From Synechococcaceae cyanobacterium RL_1_2 (GTDB taxonomy: Bacteria > Cyanobacteriota > Cyanobacteriia > Cyanobacteriales > JAAUPO01): a DNA stretch of 6,344 nucleotides. Below are positions 1-6,015 of this stretch, in pieces. The notes beneath the pieces are model-generated. The model worked only from the letters and a program-made list of their open reading frames with translations. It ran no database searches and was not told the DNA's origin. A program made the translations under genes and the position numbers. Each line of letters opens with the position of its first letter. Positions within the stretch are counted from its first letter, which is position 1. The stretch spans positions 1 to 6,344 of the forward strand of contig JAAUPO010000146.1 in assembly GCA_012033095.1 (NCBI GenBank), given 5' to 3'.

Positions 1-1737
1 GATGGAGATTTTGGCCCCATGACCACCCTGGCGGTCAAAAAATTTCAAGCCCAGAATAACCTGATTACCGATGGAATTGTGGGAGAGGACACTTGGAATA
101 AATTAGATCCCAAGAAAATTGTTACTCCCCCCCCGACCAAGCCCATCACCCCGCCCCTAATTACCTCAAACCTCAAACCGATCCTGAGAAAAGGGGATGG
201 ATTTCAAAATCCAGAATTACAGGATCAAGTTAAATACCTGCAATCCTTATTACAACGTCGTGGGTTTTTAAGTAAAACTTCCCCCGTGGATGGCCTGTTT
301 GGCCGGGTAACGGAAGATGCAGTCAGGTCTCTCCAAATGGCTAATGGTTTAGTGGCTAATGGCATTGTTAATCAAGATACTTGGAAAATTCTTGACCCTA
401 ATGCTCCTCCCCTCAATCTTAATAAACCAGTACTCAGATTAAATGATGGTATTGATTCCCCCCAACTTCAAACTGAGGTGAAACAGTTACAAACTGAGCT
501 AAAGCAGAAACAATTTTTGCCAGCTAATGCCGCGATCGATGGTCAATTTGGCAACCAAACCCAACAAGCAGTTAAGGCTTTCCAACGGGCATACTTTTTA
601 GTGGACGACGGGATCGTTGGCCCCTCCACCTGGAACGCCTTAGCTAAAGTTAATATCCCTGAACCACCAGAGATCAAAAATCGGGCTACTCTTCGCCAAA
701 ATAGCAAGGAGTTGGATGACATCATGGTGCTGCAAATCTTTTTAAAATTAGGTAATTTTTTGAGTGTGGATAGTCCCATCGATGGTTTGTTCGCCTCCAC
801 CGTTTATGAAGCAGTCAAGATCTTTCAACGGAGTCAAAATTTAGTTGCTGATGGGGTAGTAGGCCCTAATACTTGGCAGGCTCTGCGGGATTATGGTTTA
901 GATTTTCATCGCCCAGGGGTATCTCGTTATCCCATTTTAATGATTGGTGATGGTCAAGATTATCCTGAATTAAAGGATGCGGTGAAAGCATTACAAACTG
1001 GATTGCAAAAGTATCGTTTTTTACCTCAATCCGCCGCGATCGATGGAATTTTTGGACCCCAAACCCAAACCGCCGTTAAATCATTGCAAAGCAACAACAA
1101 CCTAGTAAGTGATGGTCTAGTGGCTAAGGGAACATGGGCAAAAGTACAGGGCAAATCAAATGTGAACGTATATCAACCCCAACGCCGTGCAGAAATTAAT
1201 GTCAACATCCAAAGAATTGTAAATGCGATCCCCGATGGTGGTATGCGCCGTTACGCCCAGGTGTCCATTCCCCTAATTCTTAAGGAATGTGAAGCCGCTA
1301 ACGTCAATGATAAAGGTCAAATTGCCTATATTTTAGCGACAGCCCAACATGAGTCTCGCCTAGGTCAATGGATGGAAGAATTTGCCAGTGGCCGGGCCTA
1401 TGAAGGACGACGGGATCTAGGCAATATTCGAGCTGGGGACGGCGTGAAATATAAAGGACGGGGTTTTGTCCAAATTACTGGCCGACGAAACTATACGGAT
1501 TGGTCTCGTCGATTAGGAATTGATTTAGTTAATAATCCTCAACAGGCCGCAGATCAACGGATTGCCAGCAAAATTCTAGTGGTCGGAATGAGGGATGGTA
1601 CGTTCACAGGCCGGGGTCTTAAAACCTATATTTCTGGTGGTAAACAAGATTTTTATAATGCCCGTCGCATTGTTAACGGTATGGATCGGGCGGCCCTCAT
1701 TGCCGGCTATGCTAAAACCTTTGTCCGAGTGCTCTAA
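1..1737 (+). CDS. Modular peptidoglycan-binding / GH19-like cell-wall hydrolase, 5'-truncated by the window edge
   Basis: Likely an exported enzyme that binds peptidoglycan and cuts it, or a chitin-like glycan. Numbering is from the ATG at 19, giving 572 residues, but that ATG is almost certainly internal. The six codons before it read DGDFGP, which completes the conserved DGxFGPxT motif of the first binding module, and there is no upstream stop. Four complete PG_binding_1-type modules follow (about residues 55-126, 137-208, 224-290, 306-378), each with IDGxFG...AVKxFQ...DGIVG..TW. A Pro-rich linker lies at 36-46. The C-terminal domain (about 392-572) carries HES with Glu445 and a second Glu nine residues on (Glu454). 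This is the spacing expected for the catalytic pair of GH19-like endolysins (COG3179 type). It also has the signature YKGRGFVQITGRRNY (478-492) and ARRIVNG (548-554). A signal peptide would lie outside the window. The gene converges with the pentapeptide gene. The family call is strong; the true substrate is inferred, since peptidoglycan is more plausible than chitin in a cyanobacterium. Confidence 0.9.
   Translation, partial: DGDFGPMTTLAVKKFQAQNNLITDGIVGEDTWNKLDPKKIVTPPPTKPITPPLITSNLKPILRKGDGFQNPELQDQVKYLQSLLQRRGFLSKTSPVDGLFGRVTEDAVRSLQMANGLVANGIVNQDTWKILDPNAPPLNLNKPVLRLNDGIDSPQLQTEVKQLQTELKQKQFLPANAAIDGQFGNQTQQAVKAFQRAYFLVDDGIVGPSTWNALAKVNIPEPPEIKNRATLRQNSKELDDIMVLQIFLKLGNFLSVDSPIDGLFASTVYEAVKIFQRSQNLVADGVVGPNTWQALRDYGLDFHRPGVSRYPILMIGDGQDYPELKDAVKALQTGLQKYRFLPQSAAIDGIFGPQTQTAVKSLQSNNNLVSDGLVAKGTWAKVQGKSNVNVYQPQRRAEINVNIQRIVNAIPDGGMRRYAQVSIPLILKECEAANVNDKGQIAYILATAQHESRLGQWMEEFASGRAYEGRRDLGNIRAGDGVKYKGRGFVQITGRRNYTDWSRRLGIDLVNNPQQAADQRIASKILVVGMRDGTFTGRGLKTYISGGKQDFYNARRIVNGMDRAALIAGYAKTFVRVL
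181..1152 (+). repeat. Four complete tandem peptidoglycan-binding modules (coding repeat)
   Basis: Modules lie at about 181-396, 427-642, 688-888 and 934-1152. A partial module before them covers 1-108. Each is about 70 residues and follows the pattern LRxxDGxxxPELxxxVKxLQ, then FL...(I/V)DGxFGxxT, AVKxFQ, L(V)xDGIVGxxTWxxL. This is the usual three-helix PG_binding_1 fold. The fourth module of the whole set (688-888) is the most divergent. It lacks the DGxxxPEL stretch at its start, and its FGxxT is changed to FASTV. Modules three and five are closest at the DNA level: both contain gccgcgatcgatgg. Repetition of the domain is seen directly; binding to peptidoglycan is family knowledge. Confidence 0.85.
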
Positions 1738-1873
1738 GAGGCTGTTTATAAAAAAAATCAATTGAATTTATGTATTTTGCCCCCTAAATCTCCCAAATTT
1801 GTAGGACTTTTAATGATTTTTCAGGAATTTCTCCCCCAGCATTGGGGGCAGGGGGCTTTATAAATCAGCCCTT
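1737..1873. repeat. Element A: miniature inverted-repeat element, long copy
   Basis: The left end reads AGAGGCTGTTTATAAA (1737-1752). The right end, TTTATAAATCAGCCCTT (1857-1873), is its inverse apart from a one-base shift on each side of the CTG. A second copy (element B, 3593-3674) has the same ends and the same inner sequence (TCAAT-GAATTT...TTTTGCCCC...CTCC-AAATTTG). This copy has about 50 extra bases on the right, including a perfect hairpin with CCCCCA (1833-1838) and TGGGGG (1843-1848) around the loop GCAT. The left end begins within the stop codon of the hydrolase gene, so the element forms its 3' untranslated region and may influence RNA ending. It has no transposase and is too short to code for one. 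It is probably a MITE mobilised by an IS elsewhere. No clear target duplication is visible. Confidence 0.7.
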
Positions 1874-2111
1874 AAGATCAGCAACAATTGAGATAAAGAT
1901 TATTCCCCATACCAAACAAAACGGTTTTGGTATCATTACAAAGTTGAGACTCCTCGCCTGAAAATTTAGGGAAAAAATGTTTTCTGTTTCCTTACCTAAG
2001 GGCTGTCATCATTTAAACCCGAAACTCTTCTTAACTAAGGATTGCAGTTTAAAACTAAATTTTCTGAACCTGGCTCAGGATAAACGTTTTAATGCTAATT
2101 GATGACACTTC
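1738..2111. other. Convergent intergenic region between the hydrolase and pentapeptide genes
   Basis: This is 374 bases without a credible gene. The first part is element A. The rest (1874-2111) is unannotated AT-rich sequence with one clear hairpin at 1909-1933. Neither gene shows a textbook terminator (GC-rich stem plus T-run) immediately after its stop. The stem-loop of element A and the 1909-1933 hairpin are the only candidates for stopping the converging transcripts. Confidence 0.6.
1909..1933. terminator. Hairpin between convergent genes, possible weak bidirectional terminator
   Basis: ATACCAAA (1909-1916) pairs perfectly with TTTGGTAT (1926-1933) around a nine-base loop. It lies between two convergent genes, where a shared stop signal would be useful. 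Against this, the stem is AT-rich and no T-run follows on either strand, so intrinsic termination is doubtful. The structure is seen; the function is a guess. Confidence 0.3.
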
Positions 2112-3116
2112 CTAATTTTTGATTTCACCATTAATCATTGTTGTATTCGCAAAAATAGTGCCTTCAAAAATAGTGCCATTAATATGGGCATCCCTCAAAC
2201 TCGCTCCGGTTAAATTACAGTTCCTTAAGTTTGCCCCCGATAGATTAGCCCCCCAAAGATAAGCCCCAGACAAATTGGCATTTTCTAAATTGGCATTTTC
2301 TAAATTCGTTAAATTTAAGTTGGCATTACTTAGATCCGCTTGGGAAAAATCAGCATTACTTAGATCGCTTTTCATCATATTAACCTTATGAAGATGGGTC
2401 GAGCCAAAATTTGCCTGGCGCATCTGGGCATTTTTTAAAATCGATTCTGATAGGTTAGTTCGCCGAAAATCCCCCTTACTCAAATCCGTGCCAATTAAAT
2501 TCGCTTTAACTAACTTTGCCCCCCGAAATTTGACTTCACTCAGGTTAAGCCCGCTAAAATCTACCCCTTCAAGTTCTAAACCATTCAAATAGGCCCCAGA
2601 CAAACGAACTCCATTTAAACTCGTGCCTTTAAGAATTGCTCCTGAAAGCCTAGCCCCAGAAAGGTTGCTCCAGCTTAAATTCGCGTGGGATAAATCCGCT
2701 GCGCGCAAATTAATGCCATTAAGATTTGCACCACACAGATTGACCCCCACTAAATTGGAGCGATAAAAGCTAACCCAGGTCAGAATGGCACCACTCAATT
2801 TAGCCCCTTGTAAATTAGCATGATCTAAATAGGCTCCTTTTAAGTTTGTTTTGGTCAGATCGGTGCCGATGAGGGAAGCATGATGAAATTTGGCAAAACT
2901 CAGATCGCTGCCATAAAGAAATGCTTCATTCAGGTTGGCATATTCAAAGCTACAGCGGCTTAAATTACTACGGGCTAGGGACGCATTGGTAAAATCAGTT
3001 TTATTGAATTTTGATCCGGCAATATCAGCACCAATTAAATTAGCCGAAACCATGGTTAATTCTTCAAAATTTCTATTCCCACCGTTATAGGATTCCAGTA
3101 GTTGCGAACTATTCAT
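2112..3116 (-). CDS. Pentapeptide-repeat protein, 334 residues
   Basis: Nearly the whole chain, from about residue 17 to 330, follows the A(N/D)LXX five-residue pattern. That is roughly 60 repeats, predicted to fold as one long right-handed quadrilateral beta-helix (Rfr fold). There is a short non-repeat N-terminal cap (MNSSQLLESYNGGNRNF) and a Thr/Ile-rich C-terminal end. I see no signal peptide or membrane helix, so it is probably cytosolic. No enzyme motif is visible and the role is unknown. Such proteins are abundant in cyanobacteria; a few family members bind protein partners or DNA gyrase, but nothing here points to that. The ATG at 3116 is chosen over an upstream in-frame TTG at 3143. 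It is the first ATG, begins the typical N-terminus of this family, and has AGGA 11 bases upstream. It converges with the hydrolase gene and is separated from malQ by 1.2 kb, so it is probably monocistronic. Confidence 0.9.
   Translation of the reverse strand: MNSSQLLESYNGGNRNFEELTMVSANLIGADIAGSKFNKTDFTNASLARSNLSRCSFEYANLNEAFLYGSDLSFAKFHHASLIGTDLTKTNLKGAYLDHANLQGAKLSGAILTWVSFYRSNLVGVNLCGANLNGINLRAADLSHANLSWSNLSGARLSGAILKGTSLNGVRLSGAYLNGLELEGVDFSGLNLSEVKFRGAKLVKANLIGTDLSKGDFRRTNLSESILKNAQMRQANFGSTHLHKVNMMKSDLSNADFSQADLSNANLNLTNLENANLENANLSGAYLWGANLSGANLRNCNLTGASLRDAHINGTIFEGTIFANTTMINGEIKN
2277..2306 (-). repeat. Perfect 15-bp tandem duplication inside the pentapeptide gene
   Basis: The 15-base unit ggcattttctaaatt (plus-strand reading) occurs at 2277-2291 and again, without change, at 2292-2306. 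It encodes the identical neighbouring pentapeptides LENAN-LENAN. Other repeats in the gene differ at many bases, so this pair looks recent and shows how the helix can grow by one five-residue step without breaking frame. Confidence 0.85.
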
Positions 3117-3592
3117 GATGATTTTTTTCCTGAAAAAGACCAAACTTATAGGACAGTCAATGGCTAGTTGGCTTAATTAATTTCTCATGGCTATCCGTTA
3201 TTAATATTAAGCGCAAAGTATTTTAGTTAAAATGCACCCATCCTAAGATCGAAAAGATAAGATTTGCCGGGAAAAGATTGGTTAACAGTCGTTAACGTGG
3301 TTTTATTAATTAATTTTTATCTTTCTACTTGTAGTGTAAATCTAGGGGAATGTTAAAGGAGAAAATTTGCTAGTTCTTATGATTTTTCTTAATATTAATA
3401 ATTTTTTATAAATTTCTAATTATTAAGTATGGAGTTTAAATTATCCTTAACAGTTATTTGTGGCAATGTTTTCTTTGAAAAATTAAGGGAACAATCAAGG
3501 CTTATTTTTTCTGATCAAAAACTACTATCTTGGAATATTTTATTGTGTTTCATTTAGAGCAATAAAGTTTGAGTTTGAATCCCTCAGGGCAT

Positions 3593-3674
3593 AAGAGGCT
3601 GTTTATAAAGTCAATGGAATTTGCATTTTGCCCCGTAATTCTCCAAAATTTGGGAACTTTATAAATCAGCTCTT
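3593..3674. repeat. Element B: short copy of the element A family
   Basis: This is an 82-bp element with ends AAGAGGCTGTTTATAAAG (3593-3610) and CTTTATAAATCAGCTCTT (3657-3674). These are inverted repeats differing by one inserted base on each side of CTG. The inside matches element A from TCAAT through the CCCC-TAA-TCTCC-AAATTTG-ACTTT core, but lacks A's extra 50 bases with the G/C hairpin. It could fold over its whole length into one stem. It is non-coding and best read as a MITE-like element whose transposase partner is not in the window. Confidence 0.7.
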
Positions 3675-3675
3675 G

Positions 3676-3691
3676 GATACATTTTTTATCG
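3676..3691. repeat. 16-bp direct repeat, left copy flanking element C
   Basis: GATACATTTTTTATCG lies two bases before the left end of element C and one base after element B. An identical copy lies at 3809-3824, four bases after the right end of C. This is consistent with a long target-site duplication made when C inserted, although the few bases between repeat and element ends blur the exact boundary. Confidence 0.7.
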
Positions 3692-3693
3692 AT

Positions 3694-3804
3694 AGGACTT
3701 ACGCACAAGCCCTCTAAATTTTCCAAATTTGGGGGACTTATTTGAACGATTGTCCCCAAACATCATGGCTTCTAGGACAGAATCGAAATTTTTGCGTAAG
3801 TCCT
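3694..3804. mobile_element. Element C: 111-bp MITE-like element with perfect 12-bp terminal inverted repeats
   Basis: AGGACTTACGCA (3694-3705) and TGCGTAAGTCCT (3793-3804) are exact inverse complements. The match extends inwards (CAA against TTT, one mismatch in three) and, allowing one extra base, outwards through ATCGAT. Identical 16-bp direct repeats frame it at 3676-3691 and 3809-3824. The inside has no open frame of useful length and carries the core shared with A, B and E (3709-3739). Size, ends and flanking repeats fit a non-autonomous transposable element. I cannot name the parent IS from this sequence. Confidence 0.75.
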
Positions 3805-3808
3805 GATC

Positions 3809-3824
3809 GATACATTTTTTATCG
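3809..3824. repeat. 16-bp direct repeat, right copy flanking element C
   Basis: Identical to the copy at 3676-3691. With the preceding C it also forms a small hairpin, CGATA/TATCG, around seven bases. The AT-rich, partly palindromic sequence may be a preferred insertion target. Confidence 0.7.
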
Positions 3825-3879
3825 GTTATTTCCTCAACCTAACAAGCTTTGCCCCATCTCTTCTATCCACCGTTAACAG

Positions 3880-3923
3880 GGAAGGGGGGTGCTTTTCCCA
3901 CCATAGCAATCCCCCTAACTTCC
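3880..3923. repeat. Long imperfect hairpin with G-run/C-run stem
   Basis: GGAAGGGGGGTGC (3880-3892) pairs with a right arm at 3906-3923 (GCA, AT, CCCCC, TAA, CTTCC) with two small bulges. The loop is about 13 bases. It ends exactly where repeat D1 begins. It could be a degraded element or an RNA-ending structure, but there is no T-run on either strand beside it, so it is not called a terminator. Confidence 0.5.
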
Positions 3924-4006
3924 TTAGGAATAAGAATTTAATAACATCTAAAACTTAAATATCGATGGGTTACGCTCCCTTGAAGGATACCCTACAAATT
4001 TCTAAG
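3923..4006 (+). repeat. Repeat D, copy 1
   Basis: 84 bases running from CTTAGGAAT to ATTTCTAAG, with ends that are approximate inverses of each other. Copy 2 is at 6151-6229 in the same orientation. The first 37 bases match at 33 positions and the last 20 at 15 positions. The middle differs by a net five bases but keeps a GGG...TCCC pairing and the CGAAGG/TGAAGG block. It is non-coding. It is a dispersed repeat rather than a chance match; its mobility is inferred. Confidence 0.65.
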
Positions 4007-4215
4007 TTATTTAATTCACGATCCTTAACTAGGGGGAAAAGTGGTGAGTAATAATTAAAACTTGATCTGTAGAGATATTTTTTTTAAATTGATATTAAAA
4101 ACTTAGAGTCAATTGGATTTAGTGCGGAATTTTTGGCTCCTTGCCATAGACTAATTTCAGGTCTATTTATTTCCCATAATTATTTAAAAAGACTATAAGT
4201 CCGTTGGCGCAGGAG

Positions 4216-4290
4216 AAAAATCGATCGCCTAATGGTTAACTAACAGTTAACTAGAGTCAATCCTTAGCTATCCCATCGGCGATCGCTTTA
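4216..4290 (-). terminator. Probable malQ terminator with HIP1-containing outer stem
   Basis: Read on the minus strand this begins about 24 bases after the malQ stop. An outer stem pairs CGATCGCC with GGCGATCG (plus positions 4278-4285 and 4222-4229) and continues with an imperfect GATGG/CCATT. It encloses a perfect inner hairpin with seven-base arms (4235-4241 and 4245-4251) and a three-base loop. The outer stem is followed at once by ATTTTT on the minus strand (the A-run at 4216-4220). A GC-rich stem plus T-run fits intrinsic termination. The long, branched loop is unusual, so the inner and outer parts might not act together. Confidence 0.55.
4279..4286. repeat. HIP1 octamer
   Basis: GCGATCGC, the highly iterated palindrome of many cyanobacterial genomes. 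A second copy is inside malQ at 5422-5429. It supports the cyanobacterial assignment. Here it also forms part of the terminator-like stem. Confidence 0.8.
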
Positions 4291-4313
4291 AAACTAAAAA
4301 TAGGCAAGGAAAC

Positions 4314-5948
4314 CTAGCGATTGAGCAAGTTTTTCAAAAACTTAGGCTTTTTTCCCCCTTTATCTTTATCTTTGAGGATAGGAATAGGTAGATCCTTTTT
4401 ATTGTTTAACTGTTTTGCTTGGCCATCGTTCTCAACCCAATCCCGATCCTGAGCTCGACCATAGACATAGGTCATATATTTAATTTTTTGGCCAATATCT
4501 TCAGTGAGTTGATCCGCCGTGTATCGCCAAGACCAGTTACCAGAAGCGGTGCCGGGGGTATTCATGCGGAAGTTTTCATCTAAGCCCATCAAATCCTGCA
4601 TGGGGGTTACACAAATACTCGCAACGGAACCCATGGCTAAACGGATTAGGGCCCAATGAATGCCTTCATCTCCGACCCCACCGAGGTAGTTAACTACTTT
4701 GGCCTGTTCTTCGGGGGTGCGTTGGTTGAACCAGCCCACCGTGGTGTCATTATCGTGGGTGCCGGTATAGACCACGCAATGATGGTTATCGTAATTGAAG
4801 GGGAGAAAGACATTTTCCCGATCGCTATCGAAGGCAAATTGTAAAATTTTCATACCAGGGAAACCAAAGTCATCCCGCAACGCCTCTACCCCTGGGGTAA
4901 TCACCCCTAAGTCCTCAGCCACCACGGGGAGTTTACCTAGTTTGCGATCGAGGGCTTCAAAAAATTCCCGACCCTTAGCCCCAATCCAGCGGCCATTCAT
5001 AGCGGTTTTTTCCCCTTCCATCACCGCCCAAAAAGCATCAAAGCCCCGGAAGTGATCAATGCGAATGAGATCCACATAATCTAAAATGGCTTCCACCCGT
5101 TTGAGCCACCAATCAAAATTAGTGCGCTTCAACATCCGCCAGTTATAGACCGGATTACCCCACAGTTGGCCCGTTTCGCTGAAATAATCTGGAGGCACCC
5201 CCGCCATCCATTTCACCGCTTTGGTTTCTTTATTGAGTCTAAAGATTTCGGGGTTAGCCCAAACATCCGCACTATCGTGGGCGACATAAATGGGAATATC
5301 CCCAAAAATTTCCACCCCGTTTTCATTGGCATAACTTTTTAAGGTCGTCCATTGGCGGAAAAATTCCGATTGGGCCCATTTATGGAAATAGATTAAATCC
5401 GCTAACTTTTCTTTCCATTCGGCGATCGCGGCAGGTTCACGGTTAGCGATCGTCGGTTCCCAGGCATTCCAGGACAGATCCCCAAAATGCTCCTTTAACG
5501 CCATAAATAGCGCGTAATCTTCCAGCCAGTAAGCATACTTATGGCAAAAATCATGGAATTGCCGTTTTCGTTCTTTTGTGGCCTTACTGTCAAAATTTTC
5601 GCTGGCCTTTTTCAACAAAGGTAATTTAGTGCTAATGACCAAATCAAAATCCACTTCCCCCTCAGGATAATCCGGTAGGGCATCAAGATCCTTTTGCTCA
5701 ATTAAACCTTCTGAGGCGATCCACTCTAGGTTAATCAGCAACGGATTACCAGCAAAGGCGGAGTAGCAAAAATAGGGAGAATTACCGTAACTAGTGGGGC
5801 CTAGGGGGAGTATTTGCCAATACTTCTGATAGTTTTGAATTAAAAAATCGATAAATTTATAGGCTTGTTCACCAAGATCCCCAATACCATATTTACCAGG
5901 TAAAGATGTGGGATGAATTAGAACGCCACTAGCACGGGATTGGGTCAT
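4314..5948 (-). CDS. malQ: 4-alpha-glucanotransferase (amylomaltase / disproportionating enzyme), GH77
   Basis: Moves segments of alpha-1,4-glucan from one chain to another, releasing glucose. In cyanobacteria it works in the cytoplasm on malto-oligosaccharides from glycogen breakdown. The 544 residues show the full GH77 pattern: an N-terminal SGVLIHPTSLPGKYGIGDLG, then SPYFCYSAFAGNPLLI (57-72) and GDIPIYVAHDSADVW (216-230). RIDHFRGF carries nucleophile Asp298, VVAEDLG the acid/base Glu345, and YTGTHDNDT the third carboxylate Asp399. The GTASGNWSWR motif (466-475) is also present. No catalytic residue is missing. Length matches the roughly 500-residue bacterial/plastid DPE1 type rather than the longer enterobacterial MalQ. 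The extra length is a Lys-rich tail (about 517-544). The ATG at 5948 starts directly before the conserved N-terminus. No Shine-Dalgarno is obvious, which is common in cyanobacteria. The gene stands alone, with D repeats on both sides. Confidence 0.97.
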   Translation of the reverse strand: MTQSRASGVLIHPTSLPGKYGIGDLGEQAYKFIDFLIQNYQKYWQILPLGPTSYGNSPYFCYSAFAGNPLLINLEWIASEGLIEQKDLDALPDYPEGEVDFDLVISTKLPLLKKASENFDSKATKERKRQFHDFCHKYAYWLEDYALFMALKEHFGDLSWNAWEPTIANREPAAIAEWKEKLADLIYFHKWAQSEFFRQWTTLKSYANENGVEIFGDIPIYVAHDSADVWANPEIFRLNKETKAVKWMAGVPPDYFSETGQLWGNPVYNWRMLKRTNFDWWLKRVEAILDYVDLIRIDHFRGFDAFWAVMEGEKTAMNGRWIGAKGREFFEALDRKLGKLPVVAEDLGVITPGVEALRDDFGFPGMKILQFAFDSDRENVFLPFNYDNHHCVVYTGTHDNDTTVGWFNQRTPEEQAKVVNYLGGVGDEGIHWALIRLAMGSVASICVTPMQDLMGLDENFRMNTPGTASGNWSWRYTADQLTEDIGQKIKYMTYVYGRAQDRDWVENDGQAKQLNNKKDLPIPILKDKDKGGKKPKFLKNLLNR

Positions 5949-5987
5949 AGAAACAGTAGCAAGACAGTATTATTTCGCCTCTAACTT

Positions 5988-6015
5988 ACCATAGTTATTT
6001 TCTGGTTAAGGTAAA
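5988..6015 (-). promoter_or_regulatory. Possible malQ promoter
   Basis: On the minus strand, TTTACC (6010-6015) and TATGGT (5988-5993) are 16 bases apart. Each matches the sigma70-type -35 and -10 consensus at four of six positions. This would give a leader of roughly 30 bases before the ATG at 5948. The match is weak, and in AT-rich sequence such pairs arise by chance. AATAAT nearer the gene is an alternative -10 but has no good -35. Confidence 0.25.

Larger units (their letters stand above)
3117..4313. other. 1.2-kb gene-poor, repeat-rich intergenic region
   Basis: No convincing protein gene is present on either strand. From left to right it holds the upstream region of the pentapeptide gene (3117 to about 3300) and an AT-rich stretch with a 14-codon open frame (3367-3411). 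Next come element B (3593-3674), a 16-bp direct repeat, element C (3694-3804) and the second 16-bp repeat. After these are a long imperfect hairpin (3880-3923), repeat D1 (3923-4006) and the likely malQ terminator (4216-4290). Between 4007 and 4200 I see only a small stem, ATAGAC/GTCTAT, around 4146-4166. A 69-codon open frame across elements B and C (3550-3759, minus strand) is made of repeat sequence and is not called as a gene. Confidence 0.7.

Noticed and set aside
543..800. 85-codon minus-strand open frame within the hydrolase gene
   Set aside because: It lies opposite well-conserved binding modules and has no recognisable motif. It is an antisense shadow.
1576..1761. 61-codon minus-strand open frame at the hydrolase 3' end
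   Set aside because: It overlaps the conserved GH19-like domain in antisense and runs into element A.
3117..3143. Longer pentapeptide protein starting at TTG 3143 (MVFFRKKII...)
   Set aside because: The upstream codon is TTG and adds nine residues with no homology to the repeat family. ATG 3116 begins the usual N-terminus and has AGGA upstream.
3568..3592. tRNA-like T-arm sequence (gtttgaatccctc)
   Set aside because: There is no acceptor stem, D-arm or anticodon arm in the AT-rich sequence around it. It is a chance match.
3550..3759. 69-codon minus-strand open frame in the spacer
   Set aside because: It spans element B, the direct repeat and part of element C, so its sequence is dispersed-repeat DNA. 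No start signal or protein motif is seen.
3593..3824. CRISPR-like array
   Set aside because: The repeats are terminal inverted or flanking direct repeats of single elements, not regularly spaced units, and no cas gene is present.
4656..5055. Two plus-strand open frames (4656-4844 and 4795-5055) inside malQ
   Set aside because: Both lie antisense to the catalytic core of malQ, overlap each other, and show no protein signature.
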